Shown: positions 16,932 to 25,603 of the stretch, one piece after another | How positions within the stretch are numbered: the stretch's first letter is position 1 | How the letters are laid out: each line of letters opens with the position of its first letter | Assembly: GCF_045207655.1 (NCBI RefSeq) | Contig: NZ_CP108785.1 | Location: forward strand, 4,588,001-4,652,000 | Length of the DNA: 64,000 nucleotides | Origin: Embleya sp045207655 | GTDB taxonomy: Bacteria; Actinomycetota; Actinomycetes; Streptomycetales; Streptomycetaceae | Direction of reading: 5' to 3' | The notes under the pieces: generated by a model | What the model saw: only the letters and a program-made list of their open reading frames with translations | The model's database searches: none | What the model was told of the DNA's origin: nothing | Position numbers and translations under genes: made by a program

Positions 16932-17828
16932 TCAGGTCAGCTGCATCGACCGAGTGGAGTTGCCCAGCACCATGCGGTCGATGGCGCTCACGGCGCTGCC
17001 GGGGTCGTCGGCGGCGCCGACGGTGAGCAGCAGCGGTACGAAGTGGTCGGCCGTCGGGTGGGCGACCGCGGCGCCCGGTGCCTTGTTGCGGTAGTCGGCG
17101 AGGGCATCGGCGTCGCCCCGGGCGAGGGCGTCGACGGCCCATTGGTCGAAGGCCGCAGTGTCGGCGGCGAGTTCCGGTCGGCGGAAGACGGCGAAGCTGT
17201 GCGTCATGAAGCCCGAACCGAGAACGAGGATGCCTTCGTCGCGCAGCGGCCGCAGGCGTGCCCCGAGTTCGAGCAGGGCGCCGGGATCGAGGCTGGGCAT
17301 CGACAGTTGCACGACCGGGACGTCGGCCGCGGGGTACATGGCCATGAGCGGGATGAAGGCGCCATGGTCGAGGCCGCGGTCGGCGAACTCGTGCACCGGC
17401 GTTGGGCCGAGCAGGCCGCTGAGCCGTCGAGCCAGGTCGCCGGCGTCGGGGGTCGCGTAGGGAAGGGTCTTGTAGCGGGGGTGGAAGCCGCTGAAGTCGT
17501 AGTGGAGCGGAGTGCCGGCGGCGGCTCCGGATATCACGACCGGTGCGTGTTCCCAGTGGGCCGAGACGACCACGATGGCCCGAGGTTTGGGCAGTGACCG
17601 GGCCCAGTCGAAGAGGTCGCCGAGCCACTGCGGATCGTCGAGGGTGAACGGCGCGCCGTGGCTGACGAAGAGGCTGGGCAAGGGCCCGTCGGAGGGGTTC
17701 CACACCCGCTGCTCGCGCGCCTGTGGCAGGACCCGGGCAAGGAGATCGTCGTACGCCGCGGCCGGTGTGCGCGACGGGAGTGGGGAAGTCAGGCGGTTCG
17801 GGGAGGCCGGGCTGCTCGTGGTGGTCAT
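16932..17828 (-). CDS. Class III extradiol dioxygenase family (YgiD/DODA, LigB-type)
   Basis: 298 residues of the DODA/YgiD family, non-haem metal enzymes opening catechol rings (4,5-DOPA extradiol dioxygenase in plants and YgiD in E. coli). Expected metal/active-site His are present in SLFVSHGAP, VVSAHWEH, LDHGAFIPL and HPTADHFVPL. I chose the ATG at 17828 with AAGGAG nine bases upstream. It is the first gene of the leftward unit facing MarR; its promoter region carries the four repeated TTGCC-type palindromes. Actual substrate is probably a catechol. Confidence 0.85.
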   Translation of the reverse strand: MTTTSSPASPNRLTSPLPSRTPAAAYDDLLARVLPQAREQRVWNPSDGPLPSLFVSHGAPFTLDDPQWLGDLFDWARSLPKPRAIVVVSAHWEHAPVVISGAAAGTPLHYDFSGFHPRYKTLPYATPDAGDLARRLSGLLGPTPVHEFADRGLDHGAFIPLMAMYPAADVPVVQLSMPSLDPGALLELGARLRPLRDEGILVLGSGFMTHSFAVFRRPELAADTAAFDQWAVDALARGDADALADYRNKAPGAAVAHPTADHFVPLLLTVGAADDPGSAVSAIDRMVLGNSTRSMQLT

Positions 17829-17846
17829 CGAAATCAGCTCCTTCAC

Positions 17847-17937
17847 TTGCCTCGGCAAGCACTTTCACTTGCCTGGGCAAGTGAAAAAGTAGCTCATGGA
17901 GAGTTGCCCAGGCAAGTGATGCGAGTTGCTCGGGCAA
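17847..17937. promoter_or_regulatory. Four MarR operator copies in a divergent promoter
   Basis: Four 12-bp inverted repeats of the form TTGCYYRGGCAA lie at 17847-17858 (TTGCCTCGGCAA), 17869-17880 (TTGCCTGGGCAA), 17904-17915 (TTGCCCAGGCAA) and 17926-17937 (TTGCTCGGGCAA). Their start-to-start spacing is 22, 35 and 22 bases, i.e. two pairs about two helical turns apart, one pair near each gene start. This fits cooperative repression of both directions by the adjacent MarR. Confidence 0.85.
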
Positions 17938-17951
17938 GTATGATGAGGCTC

Positions 17952-18425
17952 ATGGACTCTCGGTCGCCCTGGCTCGACGACGATCAGCAGGACCTGTGGC
18001 AGGCGCTGCTGACGGTCGTCATCGCCCTCCCGGCGGCCCTCGACCGCCAACTACAGCGCGACGCGGGCATCTCGAACTTCGAGTACGGGGTGCTGGCCCG
18101 GCTGTCCACGGCCGACGAGGCCACGATGCGGCTCGGCGACCTGGCCCGGGTCTGCGACAGCACCCAGCCCCGCCTGTCCAAGGCGATGGACCGCTTCGAG
18201 GCCCGCGCCTGGGTCGCCCGCCGACCCGACCCCGGCGACGGCCGCTACACCCTCGCCACCCTGACCGACGCCGGCCGGCAGAAACTCGTCGAGAGCGCAC
18301 CGGAACACGTCGCCCAGGTGAAGCGACTCGTGTTCGACCCACTCACCGCCGCCCAACGCCGCCACCTCGAGACCGCACTCACCCGCATCGCCGCCACCGT
18401 GCGCCGGGAACTCGAAGGCGGCTGA
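17952..18425 (+). CDS. MarR family regulator
   Basis: 157 residues. The winged helix runs through FEYGVLARLSTADEATM, RLGDLARVCDSTQPRLSKAM and the wing VARRPDPGDGRYTLATLTDAG, with the usual D-x-R-x-x-x-L-T wing signature (GDGRYTLATLT). Start taken at 17952, 14 bases after the last operator; an in-frame ATG at 17943 is possible. The close operator suggests autorepression. It probably senses phenolic/catechol-like ligands given the divergent dioxygenase and quinone reductase, but this is inference. Confidence 0.88.
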   Translation: MDSRSPWLDDDQQDLWQALLTVVIALPAALDRQLQRDAGISNFEYGVLARLSTADEATMRLGDLARVCDSTQPRLSKAMDRFEARAWVARRPDPGDGRYTLATLTDAGRQKLVESAPEHVAQVKRLVFDPLTAAQRRHLETALTRIAATVRRELEGG

Positions 18426-18652
18426 ACACCGCCCTCACGCGGGGTCCTCCGTCGGCTCCGCGACGGCGGCGACCGCGGTGCGCGGGGAAGGCGCGGATCT
18501 CGCCGGCGGCGCATTCGTGGTCGGCCGGCCGACCACGGCAACTGAGACTTCACGGCGCGGGCGACTCGCCCGACATTGCTTCTCCGCTTCTCCGCGGATC
18601 AGAACGTTGCGCAGCGGCAATCGGCTGGTTCGTACATCAATACGATGCTCGG

Positions 18653-20377
18653 GTGACGAGTGACGTGGCGACCGGTCAGCCGACCCGCAGGCAAGTACCG
18701 CAGGGGGATGCGGAGTCCCCCGGCAGCACCGGGGCCGCACGTCCCGAGCCGCGCGGGTGGGCCTGGTCACTGGCCCGATTCGGTTACCGGGACCGACCGC
18801 CGACCTCGCTGCGCGAGCGGCTGGTGCCCTCGTACACCGACAACAGCGCGTACACCGGCGGCGGCTGGTTGCCCTGCGTTCTGGTGACCCTGCTGGCCGG
18901 CTTCATCCGGTTCTGGAACCTGGGCAGGCCCAGGGCGGTGATATTCGACGAGACGTACTACGCCAAGGACGGCTGGTCGCTGCTCGAACTCGGCTACGAG
19001 GGCACCTGGCCCAAGGAGGCCAACGAGCAGATCCTGGCCGGGCAACACGACATCCTGCAGACGCAGGGCTCGTACATCGTGCACCCGCCGATCGGGAAGT
19101 GGACGATCGCGCTGGGCGAGCAACTCTTCGGACTCACCCCGTTCGGATGGCGCTTCGCCCTCGCCGTGCTCGGCACGCTCTCGGTGCTGATGCTGTGCCG
19201 GATCGGCCGCCGCCTGTTCCGCTCCACGCTGCTCGGCTGCGTCGCCGGACTGCTGATGTCGCTCGACGGCCTGCACTTCGTGATGAGCCGCACCTCGCTG
19301 CTCGACCTCGTGCTGATGTTCTGGATCCTGGCCGCGTTCGGATGCCTGCTGATCGACCGCGACGACACCAGGGCGATCGCCGCCCGATTGTTCGAGTCCG
19401 GCCCGGACGCCGCACGCGCGGCCTCGATGAAATTCGGCCTGCGCCCCTGGCGGATCATGGCCGGCATCTGCCTCGGCCTGGCCTGCGGCACCAAATGGAG
19501 CGGCATCTACGTCCTCGCCGCCTTCGGCGTGATGACCGTGCTGTGGGACGCCGGCACCCGCCGCGCCTGCGGCGCCCGCCGCCCCTACCGCGCCACACTG
19601 CGCCACGACGTGCTGTTCGCGTTCCTGTCCACCGTGCTGGTCGCGCTGATGATCTACATCTGGTCCTGGACCGGCTGGCTGATGACCGACGACGGCTACT
19701 TCCGGGACTGGGCCGACCACCGGGCCGGGCTATCCCCGGACCAGGTCTTCGGGATCCCGCTGCCGCAATTCGGCATGACGTGGGTGCCCGCGCCGCTGCG
19801 CAGCCTGTGGCACTACCACGCCGAAATGTGGTCGTTCCATACTCATCTGGACGCCCCGCACATGTACCAGTCGAACCCGTGGAGCTGGCCGGTGCTCGGC
19901 CGGCCGGTGCTCTACTACAACGAGACCGTGCACCGGGGCACGGCCGGCTGCACCGAGCAGGACTGCTACCAGACGGTGCTCGGCATCGGGACGCCGCTGC
20001 TGTGGTGGACCGGCGTGATCGCGGTCGGCTACCTGCTGTTCCGCTGGGCCGGGCGCCGGGACTGGCGCGCGGGCGCGATCCTGTGCGGACTCGCCGCCGC
20101 GTACCTGCCGTGGATGGCCTACCAGCAGCGGACCATCTTCCTGTTCTACGCCGTCGCGTTCGTCCCGTTCCTGTGCCTGGCGGTGACCATGATGCTCGGC
20201 GCGCTGCTCGGCCCACCCGGGGCCGGCGAACGGCGGCGGGCCTGGGGCACGGCGGGCGTGGTCGCGATCATCGCGCTGATCGCGTGGAACTTTCTGTACT
20301 TCTATCCGATCCTCGCCGGCGAGACGATCGGTCGAAGTGCGTGGCTGGACCGCATGTGGTTCAGCACCTGGACCTGA
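18653..20377 (+). CDS. pmt: Protein O-mannosyltransferase (GT39)
   Basis: 574-residue polytopic enzyme that transfers mannose from polyprenyl-phosphate mannose to Ser/Thr of proteins leaving through the Sec pathway (Rv1002c/SCO3154 type). The first lumenal loop has IFDETYYAKDGWSLL with the essential Asp-Glu, followed by VHPPIGKW; the family signatures LDGLHFVMSRTSLLDLVLMF and YQSNPWSWPVLGRPV are present, and the C-terminal helices end PILAGETIGRSAWLDRMWF. The GTG at 18653 has no clear ribosome binding site but has a TACGAT -10-like hexamer close upstream, so the mRNA may be leaderless. It ends before a 21-bp bidirectional hairpin. Confidence 0.93.
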   Translation: MTSDVATGQPTRRQVPQGDAESPGSTGAARPEPRGWAWSLARFGYRDRPPTSLRERLVPSYTDNSAYTGGGWLPCVLVTLLAGFIRFWNLGRPRAVIFDETYYAKDGWSLLELGYEGTWPKEANEQILAGQHDILQTQGSYIVHPPIGKWTIALGEQLFGLTPFGWRFALAVLGTLSVLMLCRIGRRLFRSTLLGCVAGLLMSLDGLHFVMSRTSLLDLVLMFWILAAFGCLLIDRDDTRAIAARLFESGPDAARAASMKFGLRPWRIMAGICLGLACGTKWSGIYVLAAFGVMTVLWDAGTRRACGARRPYRATLRHDVLFAFLSTVLVALMIYIWSWTGWLMTDDGYFRDWADHRAGLSPDQVFGIPLPQFGMTWVPAPLRSLWHYHAEMWSFHTHLDAPHMYQSNPWSWPVLGRPVLYYNETVHRGTAGCTEQDCYQTVLGIGTPLLWWTGVIAVGYLLFRWAGRRDWRAGAILCGLAAAYLPWMAYQQRTIFLFYAVAFVPFLCLAVTMMLGALLGPPGAGERRRAWGTAGVVAIIALIAWNFLYFYPILAGETIGRSAWLDRMWFSTWT

Positions 20378-20451
20378 GCCGGAGGGTCGCTTGTGCTCAC
20401 ACGGCTGCCGGCCCGCTGTGTGCGGCCGGTGATGTACGCGGCTCCGCCTCT

Positions 20452-20495
20452 TGTGGCGAACCGAGCCGACCGCTCGGTCCGCTCGGTTCGCCACA
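20452..20495. terminator. 21-bp bidirectional terminator hairpin
   Basis: TGTGGCGAACCGAGC plus CGACCG pairs with CGGTCC plus GCTCGGTTCGCCACA across a two-base turn with one mismatch. It separates the convergent O-mannosyltransferase and oxidoreductase genes. Confidence 0.8.
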
Positions 20496-20610
20496 GCGAG
20501 CATCGTCGCGGCCTGGTCGCCCAACGCGCCCAACGTTTCCGCGTCGGCGTCTCGATGGCTCAGGTTGCCCCGATGGCAAGCGTCGGATGTGCCGTTGGAT
20601 TGGCGTGTTC

Positions 20611-21621
20611 CTAAGCGACCGTGAGCACGATCTTGCCCTGGATGTGCCCACGGGCGGCGCGTTCGTGCGCTGCTCGGGCGTCCGCGAGCGCGAACGTGCT
20701 GTCGATCGCGGCGCGGACCGTGCCCGTGTCGAGCAGGCGTCCCAGTTCGGCGAGCTGCGCGCCGTTCGAGCGGACCTGGGTGCCGCTGACTGTGACGCCC
20801 AGCTTTGCGGTCTCTGCTTCGTCGAATTCGCCGAAGAACACGGGGAACTGGGAGCCGCCGCGCTTGAGTGTGCGCAGGAAGCGCTTGCTGTCGGGGCCAC
20901 CGACGGTGTCGAGAACGAGGTCGACGTCACGTACGAGTTCCTCGGGACGACTCTTGGTGTAGTCGATGAACTCGTCTGCGCCGAGGTCGCTCAGGAACGA
21001 CTCGTGCGCGCCCGATGCCACCGCGATGACATGGGCCCCTTTCCATTTCGCCAGCTGTAGCGCGAAGTGCCCCACTCCGCCCGCGGCGCCGTTGATGAGC
21101 ACCCTCACGTCGGCGTCGAGTGGCACCGGGCGATGTCTCGCCGCCTGGAAGGGCGACGGGTGATCGTGTCCGAGTTCGATCAGGAACTGCCACGCCGTCA
21201 GCCCGGCCATGGGCACCGCGGCGGCTTGCGTGTGATCGATGCCGGCCGGCTTGAGCGCGAGGTCCGACGCAGGTGCGACCGCGTACTCGGCATATGTGCT
21301 GCCATCGAAGCTGGGGAAGCGCAGGAGGCCGAAGACCTCATCGCCGACGGAGAGGCGGTCCACATCCGCGGCGACGGCCTCGACGACGCCGGACAGGTCC
21401 GTTCCGGGAATCACGGGCAAGCTGATCTTCGGCCTCGTCTCCGGAGGCAGGTTGGACATCCCGTCGCGCAGGTACCAGTCGGGGGGATTGATGCCGACCG
21501 CGTGCACGCGAACGAGCACCTCGCCCGGTCCCGGCTCGGGAATCGGCACCTCGTCGTAGCGCAGAACTTCAGGTCCGCCGTGCTCGTGGAGCCGGATCGC
21601 CCTCATCGTGTGTGTCGGCAT
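20611..21621 (-). CDS. NADP-dependent quinone-type oxidoreductase (MDR)
   Basis: 336 residues of zinc-independent medium-chain reductase. N-terminus MRAIRLHEHGGPEVLRYDEV, then VLINGAAGGVGHFALQLAKW as the NADPH loop near residue 175, and the conserved end ARAAHERAARGHIQGKIVL. GCAGGAG precedes the ATG at 21621; a second ATG at 21606 is possible. It is divergent from a TetR gene, with repeated CTGATCCG motifs in between, so it is probably repressed by it. It is a different subtype from the 15916-16851 enzyme: this one has a longer pre-NADPH segment with a DHPSPFQAARHRPVPLDADV insertion. Confidence 0.87.
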   Translation of the reverse strand: MPTHTMRAIRLHEHGGPEVLRYDEVPIPEPGPGEVLVRVHAVGINPPDWYLRDGMSNLPPETRPKISLPVIPGTDLSGVVEAVAADVDRLSVGDEVFGLLRFPSFDGSTYAEYAVAPASDLALKPAGIDHTQAAAVPMAGLTAWQFLIELGHDHPSPFQAARHRPVPLDADVRVLINGAAGGVGHFALQLAKWKGAHVIAVASGAHESFLSDLGADEFIDYTKSRPEELVRDVDLVLDTVGGPDSKRFLRTLKRGGSQFPVFFGEFDEAETAKLGVTVSGTQVRSNGAQLAELGRLLDTGTVRAAIDSTFALADARAAHERAARGHIQGKIVLTVA

Positions 21622-21656
21622 CGTTTCTCCTGCCAGCGCTGCGGTATAGGCTCATT

Positions 21657-21713
21657 CGGATCAGCGATCCACATAAGTGGACCACTGATCCGAATATATG
21701 GACCACTGATCCG
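21657..21713. promoter_or_regulatory. Repeated operator motifs for the TetR at 21732
   Basis: The 14-mer GGACCACTGATCCG occurs exactly twice, at 21679-21692 and 21700-21713 (21 bases apart), and its core is present in inverse orientation as CGGATCAG at 21657-21664. A further gatccac/gtgga pair lies between. Three half-sites two helical turns apart between divergent genes indicate the TetR operator region. Confidence 0.7.
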
Positions 21714-21731
21714 GATAGTCAAGAGGGGTAG

Positions 21732-22325
21732 ATGCGGGCCGACGCCAGGAAGAATCGCGACCACCTGCTCGCAGTAGCGGGCACCGCCATCGCCGAGCAG
21801 GGCGTCGACGTCTCCCTGCGCGACATCGCGCGCAGGGCCGATGTCGGGCTCGCGACACTGCTGCGGCACTTCCCGACGCGCGAGGCGCTGCTCGAGGTCC
21901 TGCTCCGCACGAGATTCGACGAACTGACGGCAAAGGCGGCCGAACTCGAGACATCGAGCTCACCCGAAGACGCTCTCGTTTCGTGGCTGCGCGACTGTGT
22001 CGCGTGGGCAACCGAGTATCGGGGCGTGACCGTGCTGATGGCAGCCGCCATCGGGGACACCGAATCCGCGCTCCACGCTTCGTGCGTCACCCTGCGCGCA
22101 GGCGGTGCGCGGCTCCTCACCCGTGCCCAGGCCGCGGGCATGGCACGGAGCGATATCGATGGCGCCGATTTGTTTGCGCTGGTCGCGGCGCTCGCGTGGC
22201 TCGGCGATCAACCCCCGCTCGCGCCGCGCGCCGACCACCTCTTCGACGTTGTCGCGAGCGCGATTCTGACGAGCGCGGGGAGCGGCGATGCCGAGGGGGA
22301 AGGCCGCCCTCGCTCCCGTAGCTGA
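21732..22325 (+). CDS. TetR family repressor
   Basis: 197 residues. The DNA-binding part reads ARKNRDHLLAVAGTAIAEQG, VDVSLRDIARRADVGLATLL, RHFPTREALLEVLL, a typical TetR_N domain; the rest is a helical ligand domain of the TetR_C_33/SbtR-like type (WATEYRGVTVLMAAAIGD). The ATG is preceded by AAGAGGGG. Divergent from the NADP oxidoreductase gene and probably its direct repressor through the motifs at 21657-21713. Confidence 0.88.
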   Translation: MRADARKNRDHLLAVAGTAIAEQGVDVSLRDIARRADVGLATLLRHFPTREALLEVLLRTRFDELTAKAAELETSSSPEDALVSWLRDCVAWATEYRGVTVLMAAAIGDTESALHASCVTLRAGGARLLTRAQAAGMARSDIDGADLFALVAALAWLGDQPPLAPRADHLFDVVASAILTSAGSGDAEGEGRPRSRS

Positions 22326-22757
22326 ATCGTCGCGCACGGGGGCCGGCGAACTCGGCCGTGCGCGCTCGGCAAGGAGCGCATCGACGCCGGGTTCGCCAAG
22401 GCGGTGATGGGCCCGGCATCGAGCCACGCGTGATCGTCCCGCGGGCAGTGTCCGGGGCCACGGCGAGCGCGCTGTGCTGCTCCCTCCATCGGCGTGACCG
22501 CGTGGATCGGCCGGTCAAGGCCTCGACCGCAGGACGTGTTCGCACCGACAGCGTGCTCCGGGGACGCGGCCCCTCGTCCATCCGTACGCCCTTCGCCGGT
22601 CGGGCGCCACGGTCGCGCCGCACGTGCCGACCGACCCACGTGCCCGGGAGGACGCGACGCGCCCTGCCCGGGAGGACACGACGCGCCCGTCACCGCGCAG
22701 AGTTCCGCACGCCGTCCTGGGCGGCTGCTGCGACCTTCCTCGACCCTGGAGCGCCGC
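22326..22757. other. Intergenic, no gene seen
   Basis: Contains the 24-bp tandem duplication at 22641-22688. No frame looks like protein. It lies upstream of the arsM leader and may be partly decayed DNA. Confidence 0.3.
22641..22688. repeat. 24-bp tandem duplication (two copies)
   Basis: TGCCCGGGAGGAC followed by a purine and CGACGCGCCC occurs twice back to back (22641-22664 and 22665-22688) with one difference. Function unknown; could be slippage or a pair of binding sites. Confidence 0.7.
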
Positions 22758-22779
22758 TGTTCGGGACATGTCCCGGACA
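22758..22779. promoter_or_regulatory. 22-bp palindrome upstream of the arsM leader
   Basis: TGT-n-CGGGACATGTCCCG-n-ACA is symmetrical at all but one base pair. It lies about 95 bases before the leader ORF and 150 before the methyltransferase, a plausible operator for an unlinked regulator. Confidence 0.5.
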
Positions 22780-22872
22780 GTCCGGACCTTGTTCCCGGGG
22801 CGTGCCGGGTGGTGAATCCGGGAGAGAGCAATCGATCCCTTCGGTCATATCGTTTCGGAAAAGAGGATCCTT

Positions 22873-22932
22873 GTGTCCAAGGTGAAGAAGACCTTGTATG
22901 TGCGCACCTCCATGACGGCGGGCCTGACGTGA
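22873..22932 (+). CDS. Possible 19-residue leader ORF before the methyltransferase
   Basis: GTG-initiated ORF of 19 codons (VSKVKKTLYVRTSMTAGLT) with a strong AAGAGGA site six bases upstream. Its TGA overlaps the GTG of the methyltransferase in a GTGA junction, and that GTG has a poor site of its own, so this short ORF may serve to deliver ribosomes (translational coupling). It might alternatively be the tail of a lost gene or a chance ORF. Confidence 0.45.
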   Translation: MSKVKKTLYVRTSMTAGLT

Positions 22933-23678
22933 GCGACGACAACACCGTCGAAGCCGAGATCGTGGAGCGTGTCCGCGATCGCTACGCCGGTGCCGCGACC
23001 CGCGCCGCGTCCGGCGAGACACTGATCGACCCGTGCGCCACACCGGTGTTCGGCGCCGGGCTGTACGACGGCACCGGGCTCGTCGAGGAGATTCCGCTCG
23101 GGGCCGCGGCGGCGAGCCTGGGCTGCGGCAATCCACTCGCCGTCGCCGACCTCGCCGAGGGTGAGACCGTACTGGACCTCGGCTCCGGGGGCGGCATCGA
23201 CGTCCTGCTGTCCGCCAAGCGCGTCGGCCCCGGCGGGCAGGCGATCGGTCTGGACATGACCGACGAGATGCTGCACCTGGCCCGCCGGCACGCGGCCGAA
23301 GCGGGCGCGGCGAACGCCGAGTTCGTGAAGGGTCGCATCGAGGACATCCCCCTGTCCGACGCCACGGTGGACGTCGTCATCTCCAACTGCGTCATCACCC
23401 TGTCCACCGACAAGCCCCGCGTCTTCTGCGAGATCGCCCGCGTCCTGCGGCCCGGCGGCCGGCTCGGCATCAGCGACCTGATCGCCGACACCGACACCGA
23501 CACCACCCGTACGCTCGACGTCGACCCCACCGGCTGCGGGGCGACCGCCGTTACCGCCGACGAGTACAAAGGCCAACTCGCGGCCGCCGGACTCGTCGAC
23601 ATCACCATCACGCCCACCCACCAGGCCGGGCCCGGCCTCACCGCCGTCATCGTCCGCGCCCGGCGTCCGGAGCGGTGA
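22929..23678 (+). CDS. ArsM-like arsenite methyltransferase family protein
   Basis: 249 residues. AAASLGCGNPLAVADLAEGE is the family signature with the N-terminal As-binding-region Cys, followed by VLDLGSGGGIDVLLSAKRVG (SAM motif), GLDMTDEMLHLAR, and VISNCVITLS with the conserved central Cys. The C-terminal Cys region is altered: where the family has a GSYVGCIAGAL-like block, this protein reads DVDPTGCGATAVTADEY, so arsenite activity is plausible but not certain. No arsR or other ars gene is adjacent. GTG at 22929 overlaps the leader ORF stop. Confidence 0.8.
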   Translation: MSDDNTVEAEIVERVRDRYAGAATRAASGETLIDPCATPVFGAGLYDGTGLVEEIPLGAAAASLGCGNPLAVADLAEGETVLDLGSGGGIDVLLSAKRVGPGGQAIGLDMTDEMLHLARRHAAEAGAANAEFVKGRIEDIPLSDATVDVVISNCVITLSTDKPRVFCEIARVLRPGGRLGISDLIADTDTDTTRTLDVDPTGCGATAVTADEYKGQLAAAGLVDITITPTHQAGPGLTAVIVRARRPER

Positions 23679-24061
23679 CCGAACACGCCAGGGCCACCAC
23701 GTTCGCCGTCACGGCGATGCCGTCCAAGCCGCCGACCAGGACCCTGGCGAGCCACCGGGCGGCCATCGCCCCGGCGACGCCACGTCCGAGACCGCCGCCG
23801 CCGACCGGGGCGCCCCCGACCGGTACGCCGCCGACGGATCCGAGCTCACCGGCCACCGCTTCCTCGTCGCGCTCGACGCCGCCGGCCGCGTCCTCGGCTG
23901 GTCGCCGCCTCCGCCGTGTCCGAGCGGTGCGAGTACGCCGGAGTCGTCGGACACTCCGTCCGGGTGAGCCCCGACGCGTGGGGCACGGCCTCGGCCGTGC
24001 CCCCGCCGGGTGAGCTGGTTGCCTCCACCGAGGCCGCCGGCATCTGGTGTCCCGTCGCTGG
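23679..24061. other. Intergenic with a possible coding fragment
   Basis: A plus-strand stretch around 23820-23900 reads ELTGHRFLVALDAAGRVLGW, which looks protein-like but has no start and ends quickly. The rest is Pro/Arg noise. I cannot name it. Confidence 0.25.
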
Positions 24062-24922
24062 TCAGCGTGTTCGGAGTATGGGTGTGAGGGCTTTCATCCA
24101 CGTGTCACGGACATCGGCCCACTCGGTCCCGCAGCCGGCGGCGCGCTCCGGGGGCAGCAGGCCGGTGTTCCGCAGGTCGGGGTTTCGGTCGGGAGCGGCG
24201 CCGTAGAGGTAGCACAGGTGGTTGGCGGCGCGAACGGGATCCGGAGAGTGTTCGTCCTTGCGGCCGTCGGTCTCGTCGTCCTCGGCTGCGGAGAGTCGAT
24301 ACTCCTCGACGGCCGCTCGCAACCGGCGCTCGCCGTCGACGCCTTGGCGAAGCAGCATGAAGGCGGCGAACCGGTCCGCGGCGTCCTCCTCGGCCCGGTC
24401 GTCGAAGGGCAGGTTCAGCACGTCGACGAGGGCGTGGCCGGCCTCGTGGTACAGGGTTTCGACCATCACGGCGACGACCTCGTCGTCGGCCGGGCGGTGC
24501 CCCGCGCGCTCGAAGAGCGCACGCTCGTCGGCGACATCGTCGTAGCAGACCTCGATGCGGCGGGTTTCGGGATCGTAGGCGGAGCCCTCCCCGTTGCAGG
24601 ATCGGCCGACGACGGATATCTCGCGGCCGGGGTCGACGAAGGTGTCGAGTGCTTCGGCGACGGTCTCCATCGGCCGCCGGGAACGCAGGAAGGCGGCATC
24701 GTTTCGATCGTCGGGCGCCGGCTCCTCGTAGCGGACCATGAAGCCTCGATGGGCCGGGGCCGGGGCCGGGTTCGAGGAGGTGGGATCGCTCGTCGGCCGG
24801 ACCTGCGTGACGTCGCCCGACGAACTGCATCCACCGAGCAGCACGATCGCCAGGATGCCCACCCACGCCCGGCTCGGGACGCGCCAGGGACTGTGTCGCT
24901 CCAATGCCCGCATACCCAGCAT
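24062..24922 (-). CDS. Lipoprotein, DUF4344-type putative metallopeptidase
   Basis: 286 residues. Basic N-terminus, hydrophobic core and lipobox VLLGGC give a lipid-anchored extracytoplasmic protein, followed by a Ser/Pro/Ala linker. The body has VMVETLYHEAGHALVDVLNLP, an HExxH zinc motif, and further on EEDAADRFAAFMLL, whose Glu/Asp could be the third ligand, as in the DUF4344 'putative metallopeptidase' family. Cys pairs (RSCNGEG/EVCYDD and HLCYLYG/AGCGTE) suggest disulfides. Start at 24922 or at the Met three codons later. Upstream is a 680-base gap, no operon. Substrate unknown. Confidence 0.82.
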   Translation of the reverse strand: MLGMRALERHSPWRVPSRAWVGILAIVLLGGCSSSGDVTQVRPTSDPTSSNPAPAPAHRGFMVRYEEPAPDDRNDAAFLRSRRPMETVAEALDTFVDPGREISVVGRSCNGEGSAYDPETRRIEVCYDDVADERALFERAGHRPADDEVVAVMVETLYHEAGHALVDVLNLPFDDRAEEDAADRFAAFMLLRQGVDGERRLRAAVEEYRLSAAEDDETDGRKDEHSPDPVRAANHLCYLYGAAPDRNPDLRNTGLLPPERAAGCGTEWADVRDTWMKALTPILRTR

Positions 24923-25603
24923 CCTCCATCGGTCGTCAACGGCAATCGTTGTCCCCCGACCGAACTGTCGGGCGCGAGCACGGCGCAGGAAGAAGAGGAC
25001 GACACCCAGGGGGTATCACGTCGGCCGCGTCGGCCGCGTCGGCGGCGCCGGCGGCGCCGGCGATGAGGACGGTGGCGGACGACCCGAGGATCCGTCATCG
25101 TGTGGGTTCGCGCTCCCGGGGCCGGAGGGTCGGTATTCCGGGCCGGGCAGAGGGTTGCGAGGTGGCCGAGGGCTCCGGTCGGAAGCTCGGGCGAATGGGG
25201 GTCACCGGACCGCCAAGGTTTTCCGTCCTGCTTCGACTGCGACCGACCCACCGCACGCGGCCCGTCGCAACGGCGCGCGTGAACGATCATGTTCGAACAT
25301 GCCGTCACGAAGCCGGCCGGATTCCCCGCGAGCGGCCGGAGAGCAGTCTTCGCACCGTCCCGGTGAGCGGGCCGGCCGCGTCGACGCGGTCTGGTTGCGA
25401 TGATCGGCAGGCCGAGGAAGCAGGATGAGGTCGGGATGGCTTTGGCCCCGCTTGGCCACCGGTGGCCCACGCGACCCGGTGTCCTTCGACGGCATCGGTC
25501 GCCGAGGGCCAAGACTGCGTTGTCGTTCGGAAAGCCGCTGGTCAATGCGGTGGATGTGCCGCCATGATGGGCTCATTCCGGTACACGACGCGAGGAGATT
25601 GCG
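24923..25603. other. 681-base intergenic region
   Basis: Holds a GGC/GCC-rich simple repeat (about 25020-25062) and otherwise no convincing gene. The GAGGAG at its right end is the ribosome binding site of the IHF-like gene. Confidence 0.3.
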
